Assembly (NCBI GenBank): GCA_944385445.1
Contig: CALWXF010000004.1
Coordinates: 1-64,000, forward strand
Reading direction: 5' to 3'
Length of the DNA: 64,000 bases
DNA from: an uncultured Oscillospiraceae bacterium
Lineage (GTDB): Bacteria > Bacillota > Clostridia > Oscillospirales > Oscillospiraceae
Each line of letters begins with the position of its first letter. Position 1 is the first letter of the stretch. The notes below the pieces were generated by a model, which saw only the letters and a list, made by a program, of their open reading frames with translations, was not told the origin of the DNA and searched no databases. This document shows positions 7,731-15,329 of this stretch, piece by piece. A program made the position numbers and the translations under genes.

Positions 7731-8257
7731 CGGCTTGCCAGCCTGGTGGGGACGCTTCCCGCTGGGGGTTTCTTTTGAGCGGGCAAAAGAAACCAAAACC
7801 CGCTTAGGGCGTTCCCCCCTAAGGACCTCCCTTGGGGTACGAGGCTGGGACTGCGTCAAGTCTAGGTTCGGCCCGTCACCCTTGCTGTGGCCCCTGTTTG
7901 TGCCACCATACCAGGCTACCATGGCAGCCGGCCCTATGGCCGAGTGGTTTCTACATCCGGGCCTACCTTGGAGAAGCGGCGTTCCCGCCGCCGGGAGCCA
8001 GGCTGCCCATCGCTGGGAACAGCGGCACACCAGGGAAAGGCCCTGGCGGTCGAAGTACCACCTACAGAGAAGTAGGTACCCCAGTAGAATCTCCTATCCA
8101 TCTATGTGACATGAGCTCGTCCAGGGCCGAAACAAGGAGAACGCAGGGACACCCAGTACCGCGGGGTGGATTCCACAAGGCGCGGGAAGGCCCCGCCTTT
8201 GGCGATTCTTTCCCCGATTTCTCATCGCTGAGAAATCGGGCCCAGCGGAGCGCCCCA
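7731..8257 (+). repeat. Family A repeat, copy 2
   Basis: The copy begins GGCTTGCCAGCCTGG and GGGACGC, then a left hairpin (7767-7777 with 7784-7794). Next come the left arm with CTTAGGG/CCCTAAG, the central GGCGTTCCCGCCGCCGGGAG, the right-arm motif CCATCTATGTGAC near 8097, and an AAGGC..GGGGAAGGCCCC..GCC hairpin. It closes with a right hairpin whose 12-bp stem (8213-8224 with 8229-8240) has a different sequence from the right stems of the other copies. It ends at the promoter of the next gene. No supported coding content. Confidence 0.85.
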
Positions 8258-8258
8258 C

Positions 8259-8287
8259 TTGACAAAATCGAACAAATGTATTATCAT
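8259..8287 (+). promoter_or_regulatory. Promoter of the small membrane-protein gene
   Basis: TTGACA (8259-8264), 17 bp, TATCAT (8282-8287). It lies immediately after the end of repeat A2. Confidence 0.75.
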
Positions 8288-8293
8288 ATTCCT

Positions 8294-8307
8294 AGAACAT
8301 TGGTTCG
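8294..8307. promoter_or_regulatory. SOS (LexA)-like box
   Basis: AGAACATTGGTTCG fits the Gram-positive LexA pattern CGAACnnnnGTTCG except for the first base. Its core is GAAC-N4-GTTC (8295-8306). It covers the expected transcription start, 7 bp after the -10, a typical repressor position. Confidence 0.55.
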
Positions 8308-8384
8308 ACAAATTTCGAGGAAGAGTCGTTTATGGGACTGTATTTGTGGGATACTGGACACAAATACAACAAGGAGGATTGTCT

Positions 8385-8720
8385 ATGGAGACCACATTTT
8401 ACACCGTACCTGCCCGGAGAGTGACCATGAGCAGCGCCGCTCCGGCCTATGCGAATGCCCCCACCCGGGAGCTGGTGTGTCTGTCCCGGCAAGCCCCCGC
8501 CCATGCTGGTAAGACCGGGCAGATCATCGACTTCACCGCCTGGAAGCAGGACCACGACCTGGAGGTGGACCAGCCCCAGGAGGAGCTGGAGCCCCAGGCC
8601 CCCCGCCCCATGGGCCGCACCTCCGGGCTGGGCTGGCTGATGCAGCACGGGGAGTGGGTGGCCACCCTGTCGGTGGTCGGGGCCATGCTGCTGCTGAGCT
8701 TTCGTATTCTGGTGGCATAA
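8385..8720 (+). CDS. Small single-pass membrane protein, SOS-box controlled
   Basis: A 111-aa protein of unknown family. The N-terminal ~85 residues are hydrophilic and Pro/Gln/Glu-rich. One hydrophobic segment (WVATLSVVGAMLLLSFRIL) lies at the extreme C-terminus, so it is probably tail-anchored. AAGGAGG precedes the ATG at 8385. The promoter carries a LexA-like box. Small SOS-induced membrane proteins in other bacteria (YneA, SidA, DivS) block cell division. That parallel is functional only: no LysM domain or sequence similarity is visible. It is followed by rpsO under a separate promoter. Confidence 0.7.
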   Translation: METTFYTVPARRVTMSSAAPAYANAPTRELVCLSRQAPAHAGKTGQIIDFTAWKQDHDLEVDQPQEELEPQAPRPMGRTSGLGWLMQHGEWVATLSVVGAMLLLSFRILVA

Positions 8721-8763
8721 TCACCAAAGTTGACACCAATTGAAAAAAATCAGGAAAAATCCC

Positions 8764-8793
8764 TTTACAATTGGGGTATGCTTATGATATGCT
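8764..8793 (+). promoter_or_regulatory. Promoter of rpsO
   Basis: TTTACA (8764-8769), an 18-bp spacer, and TATGCT (8788-8793) with TGA before it (extended -10). Confidence 0.55.
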
Positions 8794-8837
8794 ATTTCAG
8801 CATTTTGATGCACACCCGTCAGCTTAGTTTCGGGACA

Positions 8838-8898
8838 TTGCCTGCTTGTGATGCAGGGGATTCACCCGCCCGATACTCAGCGTCCGGGCAGAATACAA
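8838..8898 (+). promoter_or_regulatory. Structured leader of rpsO (possible S15 site)
   Basis: The leader can form CTGC/GCAG and GCCCG/CGGGC stems (within about 8841-8892) just before the AAGGTGG ribosome site. S15 represses its own translation through leader structures in several phyla. The match here is by position and foldability only. Confidence 0.35.
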
Positions 8899-8916
8899 GA
8901 AAGGTGGAAACTACCC

Positions 8917-9183
8917 ATGATTCGTAAGGACCAGAAGACTGCCGTCATCGAGGCCAACCGCACCCACGAGACCGATACCGGTTCTCCCGAGGTTCAGATC
9001 GCCATCCTCACCGCCCGCATCCAGGAGCTCACCGAGCACCTGAAGGTGCACATCCACGACAACCACAGCCGTCGTGGCCTGCTGAAGATGGTCGGTAAGC
9101 GCCGCAAGATGCTGGACTACCTGGCTAAGAAGGACATTGAGCGTTACCGCGCTATCATTGCCAAGCTGGGCATCCGTAAGTAA
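8917..9183 (+). CDS. rpsO: 30S ribosomal protein S15
   Basis: 88 aa, full family length. The diagnostic stretch [15 protein letters not shown] is followed by [20 protein letters not shown] and ends in AKLGIRK. It binds 16S rRNA in the platform of the small subunit. The start at 8917 has AAGGTGG 9 nt upstream. It lies before pnp, the usual bacterial order, with a hairpin between the two. Confidence 0.98.
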   Translation: MIRKDQKTAVIEANRTHETDTGSPEVQIAILTARIQELTEHLKVHIHDNHSRRGLLKMVGKRRKMLDYLAKKDIERYRAIIAKLGIRK

Positions 9184-9196
9184 GTTTTTTCAAATA

Positions 9197-9227
9197 GGGC
9201 GGCGTGAACCTCACGCCGCCCTTGCCT
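9197..9227 (+). terminator. Hairpin after rpsO
   Basis: GGGCGGCGTGA (9197-9207) pairs with TCACGCCGCCC (9211-9221). The T-tract is poor (TTGCCTCTATT), so read-through into pnp is likely. Confidence 0.65.
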
Positions 9228-9244
9228 CTATTCCCCGCCATCTG

Positions 9245-9329
9245 CCGGAGCCTATCCTTTTAGCAGTTGAACATGGGTCTCACCAATAGGAGGGGCCTGT
9301 GTTCAAGTGCTAAAGTGTGATCGCTCCGG
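9245..9329 (+). promoter_or_regulatory. Long bulged hairpin in the pnp leader
   Basis: CCGGAGC (9245-9251) pairs with GCTCCGG (9323-9329). Inside it, 9259-9273 pairs with 9300-9314 with one mismatch. In E. coli the pnp leader folds into a hairpin cut by RNase III and used for autoregulation; this could be an analogue. Confidence 0.55.
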
Positions 9330-9360
9330 CCCACACCAAAGAAAAGGAGTGTATCAACCT

Positions 9361-11511
9361 ATGTCTACCATCATCAAGCACAAGGAATTTGTCAACCACA
9401 AGGTGTATGAGACTGTGGTGGCTGGCCGTCCCCTGAAGATCGAAGTGGGCAAGATGGCCGAGCTGGCCAACGCCGCCGCCATGGTCACCTACGGTGAGAC
9501 CAGCGTTCTGGTGGCTGTCACCGCCTCCCCCCGTCCCCGGGACGGCATCGACTTCTTCCCCCTGTCCGTGGACTTCGAGGAGAAGCTGTACGCCGTGGGC
9601 CGCATCCCCGGCTCCTTCATGCGCCGGGAAGGTCAGCCCTCCCTGCCCGCCGTGCTGGCCAGCCGTCTGATTGACCGGCCCATCCGCCCCCTGTTCCCCA
9701 CCGACCTGCGCAATGACGTGGTGGTCACCTGCACCGTCATGAGCGTGGACTACGACTGCTCCCCCGAGGTCACCGCCATGATCGGCGTGTCCGCCTGCCT
9801 GTCCTACTCCGACATTCCCTGGAACGGCCCCATCGGCTGCATGGAAGTGGGCTATGTGGACGGCCAGATCGTCATGAACCCCACCCGGGAGCAGAAGCAC
9901 GCCTCCCAGATGGACGTGACCGTGGCCGCCACCATGGACAAGGTGGTCATGATCGAGGCCGGCGCCAAGGAGATTCCCGACGAGATCATGTACGAGGGCA
10001 TTGTGAAGGCCCACGAGGAGATCCGCCGTCAGGTGGAGTTCATCAACGGCATTGTGGCCGAAATCGGCAAGCCCAAGTTTGAGTATCAGCACGCCTCCTT
10101 CAACCAGGAGCTGTTTGACGATATCGTGGCCAACTTCATGGACGAGGCCAAGGCCGCCATGGACACCGACGACAAGAACGTCCGTGAGCAGCGCTGGAAC
10201 GCCATGATCGACCACTGGCACGAGAAGTATCTGGAGACCTATCCCGATATGGACCAGTACCTGGAGGAGTTCACCTACAAGTTCCAGAAGAAGATCGTCA
10301 AGGCCTGGCTGCTGGAGGGCCACCGTGTGGACGGCCGTGCCAAGAACGAGATCCGTCCTCTGGCCGCCGAGGTGGGCGTACTTCCCAAGGTGCACGGCTC
10401 CGGCCTCTTTACCCGTGGCCAGACTCAGGTGCTGTCCGTGTGTACCCTGAACACTCTGGCCGCCTCCCAGAAGCTGGACACCATCTGGGAAGAGGAAGAG
10501 AAGCGCTACATGCACCACTACAACTTCCCCGGCTACTCCGTGGGTGAGGCCCGCGGCGCCCGTTCCACCAACCGCCGTGAGAAGGGCCACGGCGCTCTGG
10601 CCGAGCGTGCTCTGGAGCCCGTCATCCCCTCTGTGGAGGAGTTCCCCTACGCCATCCGTGTGGTCAGCGAGGTTCTGTCCTCCAACGGCTCCACCTCTCA
10701 GGGCTCCATCTGCGGCTCCACTCTGGCTCTGATGGACGCCGGCGTGCCCATTAAGGCCCCCGTGGCCGGCATCTCCTGCGGCCTGATCCAGGACGACGAC
10801 GGCTCCTTCACCACCTTCATCGACATCCAGGGCGTGGAGGACTTCCACGGCGAGATGGACTTCAAGGTGGCCGGTACCAAGAAGGGCATTACCGCCATCC
10901 AGATGGACCTGAAGAACGACGGTCTGTCCCACGCCATCATCAAGGAGGCCCTGGAGATCACCCGGGACGCCCGTTATGCCATCCTGGACGAGATCATGCT
11001 GCCCTGCATCTCTGAGCCCCGTGCTGAGGTCAGCGAGAACGCCCCCAAGATGATCAAGATGAAGATTGACGCCGACAAGATTCGTGAGGTCATCGGTTCC
11101 GGCGGCAAGGTCATCCAGAAGATCTGTGCCGACACCGGCGCCAAGATCGACATCGAGGACGACGGCACCATCTTCATTGCCGGTGTGGACAAGGCCTCCT
11201 GCGAGGCCGCCAAGAAGACCATCGAGACCATCGTGTTTGTCCCCGAGGTGGGTGCTCTGTACTACGGCAAGGTGGTGCGCATCCTCCAGTTCGGCGCCTT
11301 CGTGGAGCTGGCTCCCGGCAAGGACGGCATGGTGCACATCTCCAAGCTGGCCAACCGCCGTGTGGAGAAGGTGGAGGACGTGGTAAACATCGGCGACATG
11401 ATCTGGGTCAAGGTCACTGACATTGACGAGAAGGGCCGTGTGAACCTGTCCTACAAGGACGCTCTGCGGGAGATCGAGGCCAAGAAGGCCGCTGGCGAGC
11501 CCATTAAGTAA
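9361..11511 (+). CDS. pnp: Polyribonucleotide nucleotidyltransferase (PNPase)
   Basis: 716 aa, the normal length. Two RNase PH domains flank a helical domain, followed by a KH domain (IREVIGSGGKVIQKI near residue 570) and a C-terminal S1 domain (YYGKVVRILQFGAFVELAPG). Phosphorolytic site residues lie in the second PH core (GHGALAERALEPV, SNGSTSQGSICG). It degrades RNA 3' to 5' using phosphate and is a degradosome partner. The start at 9361 has AAAAGGAG upstream; the frame back to 9307 runs through the leader hairpin and is rejected. It follows rpsO, as in many bacteria. Confidence 0.98.
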   Translation: MSTIIKHKEFVNHKVYETVVAGRPLKIEVGKMAELANAAAMVTYGETSVLVAVTASPRPRDGIDFFPLSVDFEEKLYAVGRIPGSFMRREGQPSLPAVLASRLIDRPIRPLFPTDLRNDVVVTCTVMSVDYDCSPEVTAMIGVSACLSYSDIPWNGPIGCMEVGYVDGQIVMNPTREQKHASQMDVTVAATMDKVVMIEAGAKEIPDEIMYEGIVKAHEEIRRQVEFINGIVAEIGKPKFEYQHASFNQELFDDIVANFMDEAKAAMDTDDKNVREQRWNAMIDHWHEKYLETYPDMDQYLEEFTYKFQKKIVKAWLLEGHRVDGRAKNEIRPLAAEVGVLPKVHGSGLFTRGQTQVLSVCTLNTLAASQKLDTIWEEEEKRYMHHYNFPGYSVGEARGARSTNRREKGHGALAERALEPVIPSVEEFPYAIRVVSEVLSSNGSTSQGSICGSTLALMDAGVPIKAPVAGISCGLIQDDDGSFTTFIDIQGVEDFHGEMDFKVAGTKKGITAIQMDLKNDGLSHAIIKEALEITRDARYAILDEIMLPCISEPRAEVSENAPKMIKMKIDADKIREVIGSGGKVIQKICADTGAKIDIEDDGTIFIAGVDKASCEAAKKTIETIVFVPEVGALYYGKVVRILQFGAFVELAPGKDGMVHISKLANRRVEKVEDVVNIGDMIWVKVTDIDEKGRVNLSYKDALREIEAKKAAGEPIK

Positions 11512-11530
11512 AAAACCTTCAACAAGTTTT

Positions 11531-11570
11531 CAAGGCGATGTGGAAGTTTTTCCGCATCGCCTTGTGTTTT
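11531..11570 (+). terminator. Terminator of pnp
   Basis: CAAGGCGATG.GG pairs with CC.CATCGCCTTG, followed by TGTTTT. Confidence 0.85.
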
Positions 11571-11600
11571 GAGTTTCCCTTGTGTAAAGGTGCCAGGTGC

Positions 11601-12153
11601 AGGTTTGCCAGCCTGGGGGACGCTCCCCGCTAGGGGTGACTTTCTGCCGCCAGAAAGTCACCAAAGACCGCCAAAGGAGGGGCCTTCCCCCTCCTTGTGG
11701 AATCCACCCCGCCGGTACGGGGCGGCATCTGCGTCCTTCTTTTCTCGGCCCTGAGCATGGCAAGGTCACATAGATGGCATGGACATTCTATGGGTGGTGC
11801 CTGCTCCTCTGCGTGATGGCACTTCTATTGCCAGGGCCTCACCCTGGTATGCAGCTGTTCCCAGCTGCCGGGGGCCTGGCTGACGGCGGCGGGAACGCCG
11901 CTTCTCCATGGTAGGCCCGGACATGAAAAGCACCCAGCCATAGGGCCAGCTGCCCAGGGAAGCCTGGTGTGGTGGCAGTGTCAGGAGCCACAGCAAGACC
12001 AACGGGCCGAACATTGCCTTGACGCATTCCCAGCCTGGTACCCCAGGGAGGTCCTTAGGGGGGAACGCCCTAAGCGATTCTTTGGTGACTTTCTCATCGG
12101 GGAGAAAGTCACCCCAGCGGAGCGCATCCCCCCTTGCCAGGATGGCAAAGCCT
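11601..12153 (-). repeat. Family A repeat, copy 3 (inverted)
   Basis: The whole element is present in the opposite orientation to copies 2, 4, 5 and 7. The right-arm motif reads GGTCACATAGATGGC near 11762, and the left-arm CTTAGG/CCTAAG hairpin lies near 12056. Both end hairpins remain: 11635-11646 with 11651-11662 on the left and GGTGACTTTCTC/GAGAAAGTCACC near 12085 on the right. It sits between the pnp terminator and the promoter of the next gene. Confidence 0.85.
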
Positions 12154-12211
12154 GACCGGATGCCATACCGCACACCCGGCAGGTAGGAAAAAATTTTCTC
12201 CCCGAAATCTG

Positions 12212-12240
12212 CTGACAACGACAGTATCATTTGCTATACT
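12212..12240 (+). promoter_or_regulatory. Promoter of the second HD-domain gene
   Basis: CTGACA (12212-12217), 17 bp, TATACT (12235-12240), preceded by TGC (extended -10). Confidence 0.65.
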
Positions 12241-12292
12241 GAACTTGGAAGAGTGTCAACCCTGTGTTTATAGAGATAGGAGGTTTTTTCCT

Positions 12293-12790
12293 ATGTGGAT
12301 ATCACCCCACGCAGAGGAGTTTTTCGGGTGCCTGGCTCCTCTGCTGGCCTCCAAGGAGGTCAATGCCATGCGTCAATGGCGGCACCACTTCTCCGTGACC
12401 TGCTATGAGCACTCCCTCTTCGTGGCCTACATGGCCTACCGCATCGCCCAGCGCTTTGGCTGGGACTGCAAGGAGGCCGCCCGGGCGGGGCTGCTCCACG
12501 ATTTGTACCTCTACGACCCCGCAGACGCCAGCGCACACCCCGGCAACCAGTGCCTGGACCACCCCGTGTTTGCCCTGCGCAATGCCCAGGCCCTGTGCCC
12601 CGACCTCAGCGACCGGGAAGCCAACGCCATCGTCTCCCACATGTTCCCCCTGGCGGTGCACCTGCCCCGCTCCCGGGTGGCCATTGCGGTGAACCTGGCA
12701 GATAAGCTGTGCGCCACCATCGAAGTGGCCCAGCTCTACCGGCTCATTCCCCTGCGCCGTCGCCTTCTGGCCCGGGTGGGTTGCTGCTGA
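12293..12790 (+). CDS. HD-domain phosphohydrolase
   Basis: A 165-aa protein. The landmarks are HHFSVTCYEHSLFVAYMAYR, GLLHDLYLYD (the HD pair) and a later IVSHMFPLAVHLP histidine. This matches small HD hydrolases of the YfbR/yqeK-like size class. ATAGGAGG lies upstream of the ATG at 12293. The C-terminus after NLADKLCATIEV is basic and short. The substrate is unknown. It is monocistronic, with a palindromic hairpin downstream. Confidence 0.8.
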   Translation: MWISPHAEEFFGCLAPLLASKEVNAMRQWRHHFSVTCYEHSLFVAYMAYRIAQRFGWDCKEAARAGLLHDLYLYDPADASAHPGNQCLDHPVFALRNAQALCPDLSDREANAIVSHMFPLAVHLPRSRVAIAVNLADKLCATIEVAQLYRLIPLRRRLLARVGCC

Positions 12791-12820
12791 GTTTTCCAGA
12801 AACTGTATTTAATCTGTGTT

Positions 12821-12868
12821 AAATTTTCCCCGGTCTGTTGCCCATTTCACAGGCCGGGGGGAAATTTG
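12821..12868. terminator. Bidirectional hairpin after the HD gene
   Basis: AAATTTTCCCCGG and CCGGGGGGAAATTT flank about 20 nt. The A/T ends make it terminator-like in both directions. Confidence 0.6.
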
Positions 12869-12920
12869 TATGCTTGTTTTGTGTAGAAGGAAGGATTTTG
12901 GACAAATTTCAATTTCCCCC

Positions 12921-12948
12921 TTCAAAATCCGGTGGATTCTGATATAAT
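12921..12948 (+). promoter_or_regulatory. Promoter of prs
   Basis: TTCAAA (12921-12926), 16 bp, TATAAT (12943-12948). A leader of roughly 95 nt follows. Confidence 0.6.
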
Positions 12949-13051
12949 ATTTTAGATGCATTTTGTCAGCTATTGTGGTGGGGGGGCAAAGCCCGTCCCG
13001 GCACTGGATACACCCTTACAATATCATCACACACAGAGAGGAAGTACAACA

Positions 13052-14017
13052 ATGATTTCTCACGGTAAAGATCTGAAAATCTTCTCCGGAAGCTCAAACC
13101 GTGCTCTGGCCCAGGCCATCTGCAACGATCTGAGCATTCCCCTGGGCAGTGCCGAGGTGGGCGCTTTCTCCGATGGGGAGAACTTTGTCTCCATCCACGA
13201 GACCGTCCGTGGCTCCGATGTGTTTGTGGTTCAGTCCACCAGCTCCCCCGTCAACGACAACCTGATGGAGCTGCTGATCATGATCGACGCCCTCAAGCGT
13301 GCCTCTGCCGGCCGCATCACCGCCGTCATCCCCTACTTTGGCTACGCCCGTCAGGATCGTAAGACCAAGCCCCGTGACCCCATTTCCGCCAAGCTGGTGG
13401 CCAACCTCATTACCCGGGCCGGCGCCGACCGTGTGCTGACCATGGACCTGCACGCCAACCAGATTCAGGGCTTCTTTGACATCCCCGTGGACAACCTGCT
13501 GGGCTCTCCTGTGTTTGTGGACCACTTCCTGCGCCGCTTCGCCGCCGTCCACGACGAGACCATGGTGGTCTCCCCCGACGTGGGCTCTGTGGCCCGTGCC
13601 CGTGCCTTCGCTCAGAAGCTGGACATGCCCATGGCCATTGTGGACAAGCGCCGTCAGAAGGCCAACTCCTCCGAGGTGATGAACATCATCGGCGAGGTGA
13701 AGGACAAGCACGTCATCCTGCTGGACGACATGGTGGACACCGGCGGGTCTCTGTGCCACGCCGCCCAGGCTCTGGTGGACATTGGCGGCGCCAAGTCCGT
13801 CACCGCCGCCGCCTCTCACGGCGTGCTCTCCGGCCCCGCTCTGGACCGTATCAATGCCTCTGTGCTGGACGAGGTGCTGTTCCTGGACACCATCCAGCCC
13901 CGGGAGGACATCGCCGAGGTGTGCCCCAAGATCAAGTATCTGTCCGTGGCTCAAATGTTCGCCGAGGCCATTGCCCGCATCTACGAGGAGCGGTCTGTGT
14001 CCAAGCTGTTCCAGTAA
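13052..14017 (+). CDS. prs: Ribose-phosphate pyrophosphokinase
   Basis: 321 aa. It makes PRPP from ribose 5-phosphate and ATP for purine, pyrimidine, His, Trp and NAD synthesis. The family signature [17 protein letters not shown] lies near residue 130, and the PRPP-binding loop [16 protein letters not shown] near residue 225. The ATG at 13052 follows GAGAGGAAGTACAACA; the longer frame from 12956 would start at the -10 region. It is monocistronic with its own promoter and terminator. Confidence 0.97.
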   Translation: MISHGKDLKIFSGSSNRALAQAICNDLSIPLGSAEVGAFSDGENFVSIHETVRGSDVFVVQSTSSPVNDNLMELLIMIDALKRASAGRITAVIPYFGYARQDRKTKPRDPISAKLVANLITRAGADRVLTMDLHANQIQGFFDIPVDNLLGSPVFVDHFLRRFAAVHDETMVVSPDVGSVARARAFAQKLDMPMAIVDKRRQKANSSEVMNIIGEVKDKHVILLDDMVDTGGSLCHAAQALVDIGGAKSVTAAASHGVLSGPALDRINASVLDEVLFLDTIQPREDIAEVCPKIKYLSVAQMFAEAIARIYEERSVSKLFQ

Positions 14018-14031
14018 GCAGACTCTTTGGA

Positions 14032-14067
14032 GGGCTGTTGCAGGCTGTGCCTGCAACAGCCCTTTTT
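14032..14067 (+). terminator. Terminator of prs
   Basis: GGGCTGTTGCAGGC pairs with GCCTGCAACAGCCC around a 3-nt loop, followed by TTTTTCTTCTCTTTT. Confidence 0.95.
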
Positions 14068-14111
14068 CTTCTCTTTTGGAAAAGAGGGTTTGTCCCTCTA
14101 TGGTTTCCTTG

Positions 14112-14664
14112 CTCCGGCTTGCCAGCCGGGGGACGCTCCCCGCTGGGGGTTTCTTTTGAGCGGGCAAAAGAAACCAAAACCCGCTTAGGGCGTTCCCCCC
14201 TAAGTACCCCCCTTGGGGTACGAGGCTGGGCCTGCGTCAAGCTGGTGTTCGGCCCGTTACCCTTGCTGTGGTCCCTGTTTGTGCCACCACACCAGGCTAC
14301 CATGGCAGCTGGCCCTATAGCTGGGTGGTTTTCACCTCCGGGCCTACCTTGGCCAAGCGGCGTTCCCGCCGCCGGGAGCTAGGCCCCCGATAGCTGGGAA
14401 CAGCGGCTCACCAGGGTAAGGCCCTGGCGGTAGAGGAACAAACACACAGAGGAGCTGGCACGTTCGACAGAATGTCCACGCCATCTATGTGACCCCACTG
14501 GGCCAAGGGCCGAAAAGAGGAGGACGCATACGCCTCTCAGTACCGCAGGGTGGATTCCACAAGGCGGGGGAAGGCCCCGCCTTTGGTGGGTCTTTGGTGA
14601 CTTTCTGCCCAGTCAGAAAGTTACCCCAGCGGAGCGTCCCTGGCAGGGGCGCTGGTTTCCGCCA
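14112..14664 (+). repeat. Family A repeat, copy 4
   Basis: A complete copy running from GGCTTGCCAGCCGGGGGACGC to GCGGAGCGTCCCTGGCAGG. The left end hairpin is GGTTTCTTTTG/CAAAAGAAACC and the right one is GTGACTTTCTG/CAGAAAGTTAC (one G-T pair). The right-arm motif GCCATCTATGTGACCCC lies near 14480. It ends about 55 bp before the pth start, with no clear promoter after it, so it may be transcribed as the pth leader. Confidence 0.88.
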
Positions 14665-14718
14665 GAGAAACTGGAGAAGTACCATTCTCCAAACATCAAA
14701 CAAAAAGGAGTTTTCCCC

Positions 14719-15306
14719 ATGTTTTTTGGTAAAAAGCTGCCGGTGACCTGGCTGGTGGTGGGTCTGGGCAACCCCGGCGACAAATACGAAAACACCCGGC
14801 ACAACGCCGGGTTTATGGCCATTGACCAGCTGGCCGACCGGGGAGACTTCCCGGTGCAGCGTCTGAAGTTCCACGCCCTCACCCACCAGGCCACCATCTC
14901 CGGCCAGGGGGTGCTGGTGATGAAGCCCACCACCTACATGAACCTGTCCGGGGACGCGGTGGCGGAGGCCGCCGCCTTCTATAAAGTGTCCGAGGAGCAT
15001 ATTCTGGTGCTGTGTGACGACGTATCCCTGCCCCTGGGCAAGCTGCGCATCCGCACCAGTGGCTCTGCCGGAGGCCACAACGGCCTGAAGAGCATTATCC
15101 AGCGCCTGGGCACCGACAAATTCCCCCGGGTGAAGATTGGCGTGGGGGGCAAGCCCCACCCCGACTACGACATGGCCGACTGGGTGCTGGGCAAGTTCGT
15201 GGGCCCGGACAAGACCGCCATAGACGAGGCCACCCTGCGGGCGGCCCAGGCGGTGGAGTGCTATCTCAAGGACGGGCCCCAGAAGGCCATGAATCAGTTC
15301 AACTAA
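14719..15306 (+). CDS. pth: Peptidyl-tRNA hydrolase
   Basis: 195 aa. It releases peptides from prematurely dissociated peptidyl-tRNA. Conserved elements are VVGLGNPGDKYENTRHNAGF (with the catalytic His), KPTTYMNLSGDAV, and the catalytic Asp region LCDDVSLPLGKLRIR followed by GSAGGHNGLKSII. AAAAAGGAG precedes the ATG. It is followed 23 nt later by mfd; the pth-mfd pair is common in Firmicutes. No promoter is evident between repeat A4 and this gene. Confidence 0.97.
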   Translation: MFFGKKLPVTWLVVGLGNPGDKYENTRHNAGFMAIDQLADRGDFPVQRLKFHALTHQATISGQGVLVMKPTTYMNLSGDAVAEAAAFYKVSEEHILVLCDDVSLPLGKLRIRTSGSAGGHNGLKSIIQRLGTDKFPRVKIGVGGKPHPDYDMADWVLGKFVGPDKTAIDEATLRAAQAVECYLKDGPQKAMNQFN

Positions 15307-15329
15307 CTTTGGTGGAAAAAGGAGCCGCT

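Noticed and set aside
7705-8109. Open frames of 60-230 codons inside family A and B repeats (for example 7832-8512, 4552-5559, 48872-49072, 36780-36971)
   Set aside because: The frames are not kept between copies with paired hairpin changes, have no SD, and the sequence is better explained as structured repeat.
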